Position numbers and translations under genes: made by a program. Positions 19,472-26,505 of a stretch of 64,000 nt of DNA are shown in pieces. A model generated the notes under the pieces. The model worked only from the letters and a program-made list of their open reading frames with translations. It was not told the origin of the DNA and made no database searches. How positions within the stretch are numbered: position 1 is the stretch's first letter; each line of letters begins with the position of its first letter. The DNA comes from Gp6-AA40 sp032156805 (lineage in GTDB: Bacteria > Acidobacteriota > Vicinamibacteria > Vicinamibacterales > UBA2999), in contig JALDXQ010000004.1 of assembly GCA_032156805.1 (NCBI GenBank), positions 29,548-93,547 on the forward strand, read 5' to 3'.

Positions 19472-20412
19472 CACTTGTTCTGCGCTGGCGGGACGATCGA
19501 CAGCCGCTGACTCGGATCGCTCGAGTCGCACCAGGATTCAAACGCCCAGCTGCCAGGAGGCGTGCGCTCGGCGACGATCTGATACGTGTGCGGCTTCACG
19601 TACACCTTCGGGTCTTCCCACCTGTAGGTGATCGTGAGGCGATGACCGTCCGGCGACAGTCGATAACGCTCGATCAACTTCGTCTCTGGCGTCCGCCATC
19701 CGCCTGCCGTCACATTGCCCTGGGCAAGACCGATCGTTTCCACGAGCAGCGAACCAGCGTCATAGCGACCGGTCGAATGTCCCACCGCGTTGGGCGTGAG
19801 TCGGCTGAGCGGTGGATGCGCGCGGCCATCCATGTAGATCGTGCGAGGAAGACCGGGGTTCTCGCGCACGATGAGCACCTGGTCCCTGCTCTGCACGATG
19901 TGGAAGGCGGACGAGTTCGGCTCGACTCCTCCCGGCAGGTTGCAATTCCCATCCGTCACGACGTAGCCCTCTCCCGGAGGTCTCGGCTTCGATGGATCGC
20001 GTGCGAAGTCGAACCGCGGCTGCGCCGCGCGCTTGGCCTGCTCGGCGACCGCGGCCTGGGCGACCGGCGTCAGCGCGGCGCGCGGAAACTTCGCGGCGAG
20101 AGCGTTGAAGCTGCCGGAGCCGTCCACGTCGATACGCACCCAGCCGCCTTCGAGGTCGGGAATCGGCCCAGGCTGCTGCGCGTTGGGCATTGCGGCAAAT
20201 ATCAGCGCCAGGAAGAGGATCGCTCCACCGATACGGTCCGATGGGGCGACAGTGCGAGGGTTCGAGGGTCCGGTCCGACGGCACGAGGGTCCGGTCCGAC
20301 GGCACGACGGTCCGGTCCGAAGCTGCGAAGATTCGCGGATCGCCGCGTCGGACACCGGACCTTCGTCCCGGACCTCGGACCATCGTACCGGACCGTCGCA
20401 CTTTCGCACCAT
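19471..20412 (-). CDS. Exported beta-module protein with repeat-derived N-terminus
   Basis: A 313-residue frame. The mature part from about residue 80 (IPDLEGGWVRIDVDGSGSFN) to the end is a beta-module protein (YMDGRAHPPLSRL, AGSLLVETIGLAQGN, LIERYRLSPDGH, WEDPKVYVKPHTYQ). Before it lies a good hydrophobic core (IGGAILFLALIFAAMPNAQQ). The first 55 or so residues are encoded entirely by the heptamer element at 20235-20426 and read as R/P/G/T-rich repeats. No other ATG or GTG with a better ribosome site lies closer to the hydrophobic core, so either translation starts inside the repeat or the real start is a rare codon. I keep ATG 20412, which has GAGGGGG just upstream. Confidence 0.65.
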   Translation of the reverse strand: MVRKCDGPVRWSEVRDEGPVSDAAIRESSQLRTGPSCRRTGPSCRRTGPSNPRTVAPSDRIGGAILFLALIFAAMPNAQQPGPIPDLEGGWVRIDVDGSGSFNALAAKFPRAALTPVAQAAVAEQAKRAAQPRFDFARDPSKPRPPGEGYVVTDGNCNLPGGVEPNSSAFHIVQSRDQVLIVRENPGLPRTIYMDGRAHPPLSRLTPNAVGHSTGRYDAGSLLVETIGLAQGNVTAGGWRTPETKLIERYRLSPDGHRLTITYRWEDPKVYVKPHTYQIVAERTPPGSWAFESWCDSSDPSQRLSIVPPAQNK

Positions 20413-20426
20413 CGCCCCCTCGGACC
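20235..20426. repeat. 192-bp heptamer-repeat element with 39-bp terminal inverted repeats
   Basis: The left end (20235-20273) and the inverted right end (20388-20426) match at 33 of 39 positions; both begin GGTCCGA and end GGTCCGG. Inside are three 21-bp units (20263-20283, 20284-20304 identical; 20305-20325 diverged) built from 7-mers of the form GGTCCGR. The right half is the same kind of array in opposite orientation, so the whole can fold as one imperfect palindrome. It spans the start codon of the gene ending at 19471. Confidence 0.85.
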
Positions 20427-20433
20427 GCCAACA

Positions 20434-22098
20434 TCAGTAGTACTTGCTCTGCACCGGGCATCCCGGATGGAAGTTCCCTTTCGCCAGTTCGGCCTTGCAG
20501 TGCTCGCGCGCCCGCTCGGTGCCACCCTTCAGCAGGTCCTCGGCCTGCGCGCGCGTCAGCGTCGCCTGTCCTTTTTCCAGACCCACTGCATGCACAGGGG
20601 AGAGGCGCTCCACGTTCAAACCGTGCCTGCTGACGACGTCGCGAAACCCGTCGGGCCAGTGCTGCCAGTCGAACGCGGCGGTGACGAGATCCCCCTCCAT
20701 CAGGAGTCGCTCCGAAGCGATGTAGCCGACCAGCACGTCCGCCATGTGGCCGTTGTTCTGCACCCAGTAGAGATCGAGCGTTTGGGTCTCGTCGGACATG
20801 CGCAGATGCCCGTCTACCGCCTGGAACCTCAGCGGCTTCGGGCTGCGGGCGAGATCGTCGGGAAAATCCGGGGCTGCGTGCGCCACCATGTCGCGGAACT
20901 GGGGCTCGCTCCCCCGCCGCTGAACGATCGTCAGCCCTTCGGCGACGGCTTGACGAAGTCCCGCTGTGTGATCGAAGTGGTTATGGCTGGCGATGAGATG
21001 CGTCACCGGCTTCCCCGGTGCCAGCGTGCGCGCGTGCGCGATCACCGCCTTGGCGGTCGCAACATTCACGCCCAGCTCGAACAGCACGATGTGATCGCGG
21101 AACTCGACGACCGTGGTGCCGCCCTGATTGACCCGCCAGACTCCCTTTCCGATCGGCTGCGACGTGATCGTCGGAACCGGATATGACGGCGGCTCCGGCG
21201 CTGCCCGCACGTCCGTGGGCGCAGAGAGATCCGGAAGCGTCGTATCGACCTGATACGCGTCGACGTACAGCTTCACGTAATCGACGTTGCGATAGCTCAA
21301 GCGCGTCTCGTACGCGAGCGGCAGCATGATGCCGCTGCCGCCGGTGGCGTCCGCCCATCCGCTGAAGCTGGTCGTGAAGTTCATCTGGCCGACGTTGGTG
21401 TGCCGCGTCGCCCAGCGTATCCAGGCCGGACGTCCGTCCGCCGTGAACGCCGCGGTCAGCTTGTCGCCTTCCTCGAGTGTCACGTCGATCGTCGTGATCC
21501 CCGACTGGCGTCGAGGCGACGACAAGCGTGTCCCCGGTTCGAGCATCGTCCGCACGAGCACGACCGGATTCGTCATCATCAGCATACGGCGGACGTGCAC
21601 GCCGTCAACTTGCAGAGGATTGTCGCTTTCGCGCGCGACGCGCACGGCCTTCTGACCCGTGATGTCGTACGCGAGATCCCCATCGAGTACCTGGTTCACA
21701 GGCGCCCAGCTGTGGCCGAACGGCCCGAGAAACGGAAACAGCATGTTCCTGCGCTCGTAGAGCTGGAACCGATTGTGCTCGAGGTCGTAGACGCGCCGTA
21801 GCTCGTTCGCCGCGATGTACTTCTCCGGAGCGGAGAGCTCGCCGGTGACGCGCCCGCCGCCGAACTGGTAGGCGTACTGCGCGTACCCGTTCAGGGTGAT
21901 GTTCCTCACGCTGCGAATGCGCTCGAGTCCGCCGAGCGCTCCGGCCGCGCGTTCAAGGACGCCGCGGGCGTTGTCGGCGTTCTGGCCGAGTAGCGGTTGA
22001 CCCACGGCCAAAGCCGTCACCATCCCCGCGATTGAAAAAAGCCGTAGCAAAGAAATTCTCGGTGCCTCGGTGCCTCGGTGTGTCGTAGTGCGAGTCAC
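20434..22098 (-). CDS. Large exported MBL-fold hydrolase (copy 1 of tandem pair)
   Basis: A 554-residue protein. GTG 22098 is preferred because CAGAGGG stands 7 nt upstream; an in-frame ATG at 22125 overlaps the previous gene and has no good site. The signal peptide (LLRLFSIAGMVTALAVGQPL) follows an octamer-repeat-encoded stretch. About 310 residues of a beta-rich N-terminal domain (NITLNGYAQYAYQ, AANELRRVYDLEHNRF, PAWIRWATRH) precede an MBL domain. Its zinc motif is intact, H372-x-H-x-D-H377 in IASHNHFDHTAG. NNGHMADV and SPVHAVG follow. The C-terminal KGNFHPGCP is conserved with copy 2. The N-terminal domain resembles outer-membrane-lipoprotein-type beta folds. The substrate is unknown. Confidence 0.85.
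   Translation of the reverse strand: MTRTTTHRGTEAPRISLLRLFSIAGMVTALAVGQPLLGQNADNARGVLERAAGALGGLERIRSVRNITLNGYAQYAYQFGGGRVTGELSAPEKYIAANELRRVYDLEHNRFQLYERRNMLFPFLGPFGHSWAPVNQVLDGDLAYDITGQKAVRVARESDNPLQVDGVHVRRMLMMTNPVVLVRTMLEPGTRLSSPRRQSGITTIDVTLEEGDKLTAAFTADGRPAWIRWATRHTNVGQMNFTTSFSGWADATGGSGIMLPLAYETRLSYRNVDYVKLYVDAYQVDTTLPDLSAPTDVRAAPEPPSYPVPTITSQPIGKGVWRVNQGGTTVVEFRDHIVLFELGVNVATAKAVIAHARTLAPGKPVTHLIASHNHFDHTAGLRQAVAEGLTIVQRRGSEPQFRDMVAHAAPDFPDDLARSPKPLRFQAVDGHLRMSDETQTLDLYWVQNNGHMADVLVGYIASERLLMEGDLVTAAFDWQHWPDGFRDVVSRHGLNVERLSPVHAVGLEKGQATLTRAQAEDLLKGGTERAREHCKAELAKGNFHPGCPVQSKYY
22058..22081. repeat. Octamer tandem repeat in a signal-peptide coding region
   Basis: CTCGGTGC (22058-22065), CTCGGTGC (22066-22073) and CTCGGTGT (22074-22081) are followed by a decayed GTCGTAGTG. 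On the coding strand they read as CACCGAGG units and encode T/H/R/G/E residues just before the hydrophobic core of the MBL protein ending at 20434. The same 5'-end placement is seen at 20.3 and 26.48 kb. Confidence 0.8.
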
Positions 22099-22114
22099 GA
22101 GCCTACCCTCTGTG

Positions 22115-23710
22115 TTACCTGACATGTGCGGGACAACCCTGGAAGTAGTTGCCCTTCGCGAGGTGCTGGGCGCAGAACTCCTTCACGCGCTGGATGCCGG
22201 GCGTCACCATCTTGATCACCTGTTCGCGCGTCATCACGTCCATGTGCACCGGCACGTTCAGCTGCACGTCGATCTTCCGATGGTTGATGTTGTCCAACCA
22301 GCTGTCGCCCCACCACTGGAGATCCTCAGCGGCCGTGGCGATGTCGCCCTCGATCATCGCCTTGTGCTCCGGGATGTAGGCAAACACCGCGTCGGCCATG
22401 TGGTTGTTGGCGATGACGTGATAGATGTCCACGGTCATCGTGGCGTCCTTGAGCTGCAGGTGGTCGTCCACTGGGACGAACTTGAGCGGCTTCGGATCGC
22501 GACCGAGCGCGTCGGGGAAGTTCGGCGTCGGCCGTGACGTCATCTCGCGGAAGATGACGCCGTTGTCACGGCGCGAGATGACAGTCAACCCTTCGGCAAC
22601 TGCCTGCCGCAAGCCGGCAGTGTGATCGAAGTGGTGGTGCGACACGATCACTTCCGTCACCGGCTTGCTCGGCACGATCTGACGCGCCGCCTTGATGACG
22701 GCCGCAACGCGCTCGGCACCGCCACCAACTTCGAACAACGTCATGTGATCGGCGAACTCGATCACCATCGTGCCGCCCGTAATACGCCAGAGGCCGCGAG
22801 CCACCGGCGTCACCTGCACGTTGGCGCCACCGGGACCGCCGCCGGCCCCGCCGCCACGGCCGGCGGGAGCGGCAGCCAACGTCGCCGGCGCCGCCATGTC
22901 GTCGATGGCGGTGTCGATCAGATAACCGTCGACATAGAGCTTCAGGAAATCAACGTCGCGCCAATCGAGTTTCGTGGTGAAGCCCATGGGCAACGACACA
23001 CCCTGGAACGGCACGTAGCCGTAGAAGTGTGTCGTGTAGATCACCTCGCCGAGATTGGCGTTCGGACCGGACCAGCGAATCCACGCCGGCGTATTCGACG
23101 GCGGCCGAATCGCGATCGTCAGCGTGTCGCCGTCCGTGAGACGCAGATCGACCAGCGTCAGATCGCCCTCCTGGCGCCGGTTCGACGCCGTCGCGGATCC
23201 GTTCAGCACGGCTCGCAGGGCAACGATCGGGTTGGTGTGCATCCACATGCGCCGGTCGCGCGCGTCTCCACCGCGAACGGCGCCCTTCGCGGTGACGTTG
23301 TAGGCCACGCTGCCGTCGAGCACCTGGTTCTGCAGCGCGAAATCGTGGCCGCCGTAGTTGGCAAACGGAAACAGATCGTTGCGCCGCTCGAGGTGACGCA
23401 TGCGCCCGTGCTCGAGGTCGTAGATGCGGCGATAGTCGTTGGCGGCGATGAACTTCTGCGGCGCGCCCGGCAGCGCCGTGATGTTGCCGCCGCCGTTCTG
23501 ATACGCGTACTGCGCGTAGCCGATCAGCGTGATGTTTCTGAGCTTGAGAATCCGATCGGCACCGCCGAGCGCCGCGGCCGCCGCGTCGATCGCCTCCTTT
23601 GCGGTCGAGCCAGGCACACGAGCCGCCGGGGTACTCGGTCCCTGCTGCGCCGCGATCGCGAAGCCGGCCGCCAACACCAACGCGAGCGATGCGCCGAGAA
23701 TGCGTCGCAT
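22115..23710 (-). CDS. Large exported MBL-fold hydrolase (copy 2 of tandem pair)
   Basis: A 531-residue protein from ATG 23710, with GAGGA 6 nt upstream. The signal peptide (ILGASLALVLAAGFAIA) leads to the same roughly 300-residue N-terminal domain as copy 1 (RNITLIGYAQYAYQNGGGN, AANDYRRIYDLEHGRM). The MBL domain has H358-x-H-x-D-H363 in IVSHHHFDHTAG, then ANNHMADAVF. A Gly/Ala-rich linker (AGRGGGAGGGPGG) separates the domains and is absent from copy 1. The two copies are 16 nt apart and clearly arose by tandem duplication followed by considerable divergence. Intact ligands imply a metal-dependent hydrolase. The conserved N-terminal domain may recognise the substrate or tether the enzyme to the envelope. 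Confidence 0.87.
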   Translation of the reverse strand: MRRILGASLALVLAAGFAIAAQQGPSTPAARVPGSTAKEAIDAAAAALGGADRILKLRNITLIGYAQYAYQNGGGNITALPGAPQKFIAANDYRRIYDLEHGRMRHLERRNDLFPFANYGGHDFALQNQVLDGSVAYNVTAKGAVRGGDARDRRMWMHTNPIVALRAVLNGSATASNRRQEGDLTLVDLRLTDGDTLTIAIRPPSNTPAWIRWSGPNANLGEVIYTTHFYGYVPFQGVSLPMGFTTKLDWRDVDFLKLYVDGYLIDTAIDDMAAPATLAAAPAGRGGGAGGGPGGANVQVTPVARGLWRITGGTMVIEFADHMTLFEVGGGAERVAAVIKAARQIVPSKPVTEVIVSHHHFDHTAGLRQAVAEGLTVISRRDNGVIFREMTSRPTPNFPDALGRDPKPLKFVPVDDHLQLKDATMTVDIYHVIANNHMADAVFAYIPEHKAMIEGDIATAAEDLQWWGDSWLDNINHRKIDVQLNVPVHMDVMTREQVIKMVTPGIQRVKEFCAQHLAKGNYFQGCPAHVR

Positions 23711-23732
23711 ATCAGTCCTCAATCCGGATCGA

Positions 23733-24632
23733 TTAACGTGGGGCGCCGCCTGCCGGCTGCAGCGGTGGCGCCGTCGGCGGCGCGGTCTGACACGGCGTCG
23801 GCTTCCACTTCGAGTTGTCGGCTTCGCGCCGGAACGACGAGCTCGTGATGAACGGCTGCGTGAGGTATTTCGGATCCTCGACCACGGTCGTGACCGTGAA
23901 CCATTCGAGATCGCCAGGGCCCGAGTGCCGTTGGTAATACTCCGTGACGACGGCGTCCTCGCTGTACGGGACGCCGTTCTTGCGGAGGTATCCCGCTTTC
24001 AGATGTCCCGTCACGACCGTGAGACTCCCGCCGCTCGTCCCGCCGGATCCGCCGCGTCCACCAAACCCCAGGCCTCTGCTCTGCGCCTGCTTCACCCACT
24101 CCGCGCTCGATACGCCTTGCCATGTGCGCTCGGTCGTTCCAACGTCGCTGGCCGCATTCGCCCCGGCCGCCGTCGGTCCAAACGTAAACACCCTCGTCTG
24201 CTGCCCCGAATCCGTCTCGAGCTTCAATATCTGATCGTCCTGCCACGAAATGCGGACGCGCATCGGCTGTCGCATGATCGCGGCCGCACCGAATGCGCGG
24301 CATTGCTCGCCGGACGCGTTGTCCTGATCCAGATCCCACGCCGCCGCCACTTTGCGCCCTTCAGCATTGAGCGGCACGCTGGCGACGTCATTCTTCGGCG
24401 GCGTCACCATTCGCCACCGCCAGTCTTCCGTGACGACGGCAACCCATGTCCCGGTCAAATCGAACGCCGCCGCCGCACGTGCGGTCGGTGGAGCGCCTCC
24501 GCGGCCCTGGCCAGGAGCCGCGCCGCGTTGCGCCTCTGCCGGCCCGCTACTCGCAATCAGCATGACGACCGTCACACAAACGACGAGGCCGTATCGCATC
24601 ACGTTATCCATCCACTGCGCCTTGCCGCTCAT
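23733..24632 (-). CDS. Exported beta-module protein (paralogue of 2337-3083)
   Basis: A 299-residue protein whose ATG overlaps the stop of the MBL gene (ATGA). The signal peptide (LVVCVTVVMLIASSGPAEA) is followed by a Gly/Ala/Arg-rich linker and FDLTGTWVAVVTEDWRWRMV, nearly the same block as in the locus 1 protein. GEQCRAFGAAAIM and GHLKAGYLRKNG, TEYYQ and VEDPKYLTQPF complete the match. A second Gly-rich insert (GFGGRGGSGGTSGGS) interrupts the core. Having the same paralogue in both TonB loci, next to the beta-module/MBL genes, is a strong sign that the two loci descend from one ancestral unit. No catalytic motif is visible. Confidence 0.78.
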   Translation of the reverse strand: MSGKAQWMDNVMRYGLVVCVTVVMLIASSGPAEAQRGAAPGQGRGGAPPTARAAAAFDLTGTWVAVVTEDWRWRMVTPPKNDVASVPLNAEGRKVAAAWDLDQDNASGEQCRAFGAAAIMRQPMRVRISWQDDQILKLETDSGQQTRVFTFGPTAAGANAASDVGTTERTWQGVSSAEWVKQAQSRGLGFGGRGGSGGTSGGSLTVVTGHLKAGYLRKNGVPYSEDAVVTEYYQRHSGPGDLEWFTVTTVVEDPKYLTQPFITSSSFRREADNSKWKPTPCQTAPPTAPPLQPAGGAPR

Positions 24633-25582
24633 CGTGTGCGTGTCCCCGGTTGTGCCGAGAGACTCCGGTAGATCGCTTCGACGAACATGTCACCCGTATT
24701 GCCAGGCTGCGAGTAGACGCCGTCGTAGTCGCGGGTCGGCTTCGCCGCCTTCACCTGGTCGAGCGTCATCTTCTTCCGCACCATGTCGAGCACACGGTCG
24801 TGGACGATGGTCACCATGTCCCGGTAGTCGCTGACGTCGGACTCGTCGCACAGCCGGCCATGACCGGGCACGATCATCGTCCCGCCCTCTTCGTTGAAGT
24901 CGGGCACCGCGAGCTCGAGGACGTAGTTGATCCCCGCCAGCAATCCCTCGATGCTGCCGCCGCGCGCGAGGTCGATCATCGGGTAGCGATCGGGTGTGAA
25001 CACATCACCCGCGCTGATGACGTCGCTGCGCCTGAAGAACACGATCGTGTCGCCGTCGGTATGAGCAGCCCTGACGTGCAGCAACTGCACCGCCTCGCCG
25101 TTCACGAACAGGTCCTTCTGCTTGACGAAGTACGTGTCGGTCGGCAACGCGTTGGCCACGGTCTCGCCGCTGGCGAGGCGGTTGAGCAGGTTCTCGTGCG
25201 CGAAGATGGGAGCGCCGCCGGTCCCGCTGACAGTTGCAGGCCGGGTGTTGCCCCCGGCGAGTGTCTGCCCTGACTGGGCGATCGCCTCGTTTCCACCAAT
25301 GTGATCGGCATCGCCAGTCGTGTTGACGATGAAGCGTACCGGGCGATCCGACAGTCGCCGTATCGCGGCGAGCACCTGTGAAGAGGCTGCGCTCGACTTC
25401 GGATCGACGATGAGCACACCGTCGCCCCCGACGTGCACCGTCGTGTTCGCGCCTTGTCCAGCGAGCATGTACACCCGTTCGCGGATCTGCCACGCTTGCA
25501 CGTCCGTGGCATCGGACTGCGCCATCACTCCCGCGCCGCCGGCAATCAGCGCGACACCGATCGCCGCAAGCCCCCGGGTCAT
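24629..25582 (-). CDS. Exported MBL-fold protein with partly degenerate zinc site
   Basis: A 317-residue protein from ATG 25582, overlapping the beta-module stop as ATGA. A short signal peptide (GLAAIGVALIAGGAGVMAQ) precedes an MBL domain equal to the C-terminal half of the fusions at 327 and 3614. The HxHxDH motif is T89-G-D91-A-D93-H94 in NTTGDADHIGG, so two His are lost. H174 (AAHTDGD), D193 (SAGD) and H241 (VPGHGR) are present, making it less eroded than the fusions. It may bind a single metal. Shared blocks such as VDRGGSI-like DLARGGSIEG, DQVKAAKP and FVEAIYRSL confirm orthology to the fused domain. Confidence 0.87.
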   Translation of the reverse strand: MTRGLAAIGVALIAGGAGVMAQSDATDVQAWQIRERVYMLAGQGANTTVHVGGDGVLIVDPKSSAASSQVLAAIRRLSDRPVRFIVNTTGDADHIGGNEAIAQSGQTLAGGNTRPATVSGTGGAPIFAHENLLNRLASGETVANALPTDTYFVKQKDLFVNGEAVQLLHVRAAHTDGDTIVFFRRSDVISAGDVFTPDRYPMIDLARGGSIEGLLAGINYVLELAVPDFNEEGGTMIVPGHGRLCDESDVSDYRDMVTIVHDRVLDMVRKKMTLDQVKAAKPTRDYDGVYSQPGNTGDMFVEAIYRSLSAQPGTRTR

Positions 25583-26481
25583 CGCTTGTCTCCAGGCGCG
25601 GGCGCCTTGCGCAGCGGCTTCAGTGTCCTGAGCGTCTCCAAGTATTCCGGGTACATCGTCTGGGCGCCACCTCTGACCGCCTCTCGCGGTAGTGCCCATT
25701 TGATGGCGAACTCGTCGAGATAGGGATTGGTGCCCGGAAGGTAGTGCGGGATCTCGCCCGCCGGGCGTTCCACTTCGATATCCACCGAGCATGGATAGAG
25801 CGCCATCTGGTAACCGGGGTCGTAGTAGAAGTTACGGCTCTTGATGAACGGTTCCGTCAGGTAAACCGGATCTGTCACGATCGAAATCCACGTGAGCACG
25901 TTGCCCTGGCGAGTGAAGTGCTCGAGCAAGGTCGCTTTCTCGCTCCGAGCAAGACCATTGCGTCGAAGGTAGCCGGGCTTGAGGTGAGTGGTCGTCACCG
26001 TGAGCATGTCGCCTTCCCACTTGCCCGTGGAGAAGCCTTGCCAGGTGTGAGGCGCATGGGCAGGGGGAGGCGGCCGCCCATCCATCCAGATCGTCCGCAC
26101 CGGGTTCATCCAGCCCATCTCGGTGTGGTACGCGACCACTTCCTTCGTGACCGGATCGAGATCCTTCCAGATGCGGACGGGCGAGAAGTTGGGCGCGTAG
26201 TCCGCGGGATGCGGGATGCACTGGTGCTCCGGGACCGTCCAGAGCGATGCACTCCAGCTGTCTCCACGGAGCCTGGTCGCATCGTTGATCGGCAACCCTT
26301 GGTACTCGCCGACTTCGGGGCCGCCGCCTCGTTCGGGGGCGTCCTCATGCTGCCGTGCGGCCCATCCCCCTTCGAGATCGACCTGTGCGCCCGCTGGCGC
26401 AACACCAGCCACAGCCCACGCCATGACGAGCGCTGCGGCCCTGATCGCCGTCGTGATCCTCGTGCCCTTCGTGGTTTTCAT
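25579..26481 (-). CDS. Exported beta-module protein (unfused N-terminal half)
   Basis: A 300-residue protein. Its start ATG 26481 and the first dozen codons (MKTTKGTRITTAIRA) are supplied by the nonamer array at 26451-26505. This stretch forms the positively charged n-region of a normal signal peptide ending GVAPAGAQ. The mature part matches the N-terminal half of the fusions: GEYQGLPINDATRLR, MDGRPPPPAHAPHTWQGFST, TTTHLKPGYLRRNG and RGGAQTMYPEYLETL, the last being the block that joins the two halves in the fusions. It is the first accessory gene after TonB receptor 2, and its stop overlaps the MBL partner start. Module order and spacing are therefore those of the fusion, broken at one point. 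Confidence 0.82.
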   Translation of the reverse strand: MKTTKGTRITTAIRAAALVMAWAVAGVAPAGAQVDLEGGWAARQHEDAPERGGGPEVGEYQGLPINDATRLRGDSWSASLWTVPEHQCIPHPADYAPNFSPVRIWKDLDPVTKEVVAYHTEMGWMNPVRTIWMDGRPPPPAHAPHTWQGFSTGKWEGDMLTVTTTHLKPGYLRRNGLARSEKATLLEHFTRQGNVLTWISIVTDPVYLTEPFIKSRNFYYDPGYQMALYPCSVDIEVERPAGEIPHYLPGTNPYLDEFAIKWALPREAVRGGAQTMYPEYLETLRTLKPLRKAPAPGDKR

Positions 26482-26505
26482 TGATCGTCGTGACCTTCGT
26501 GCTTC
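26451..26505. repeat. Nonamer array spanning a stop/start junction
   Basis: Units of 9 nt begin TCGTG at 26451, 26460, 26469, 26488 and 26497, with one decayed 10-nt unit at 26478. On the coding strand they read CACGAAGGG, CACGAGGAT and so on. The array covers the last codon of TonB receptor 2, the whole 22-nt spacer, and the start plus signal-peptide n-region of the next gene. Confidence 0.85.

Noticed and set aside
20235..20426. The heptamer element as a CRISPR array
   Set aside because: Units are 7 or 21 nt, contiguous and inverted across the centre, without spacers or cas genes.
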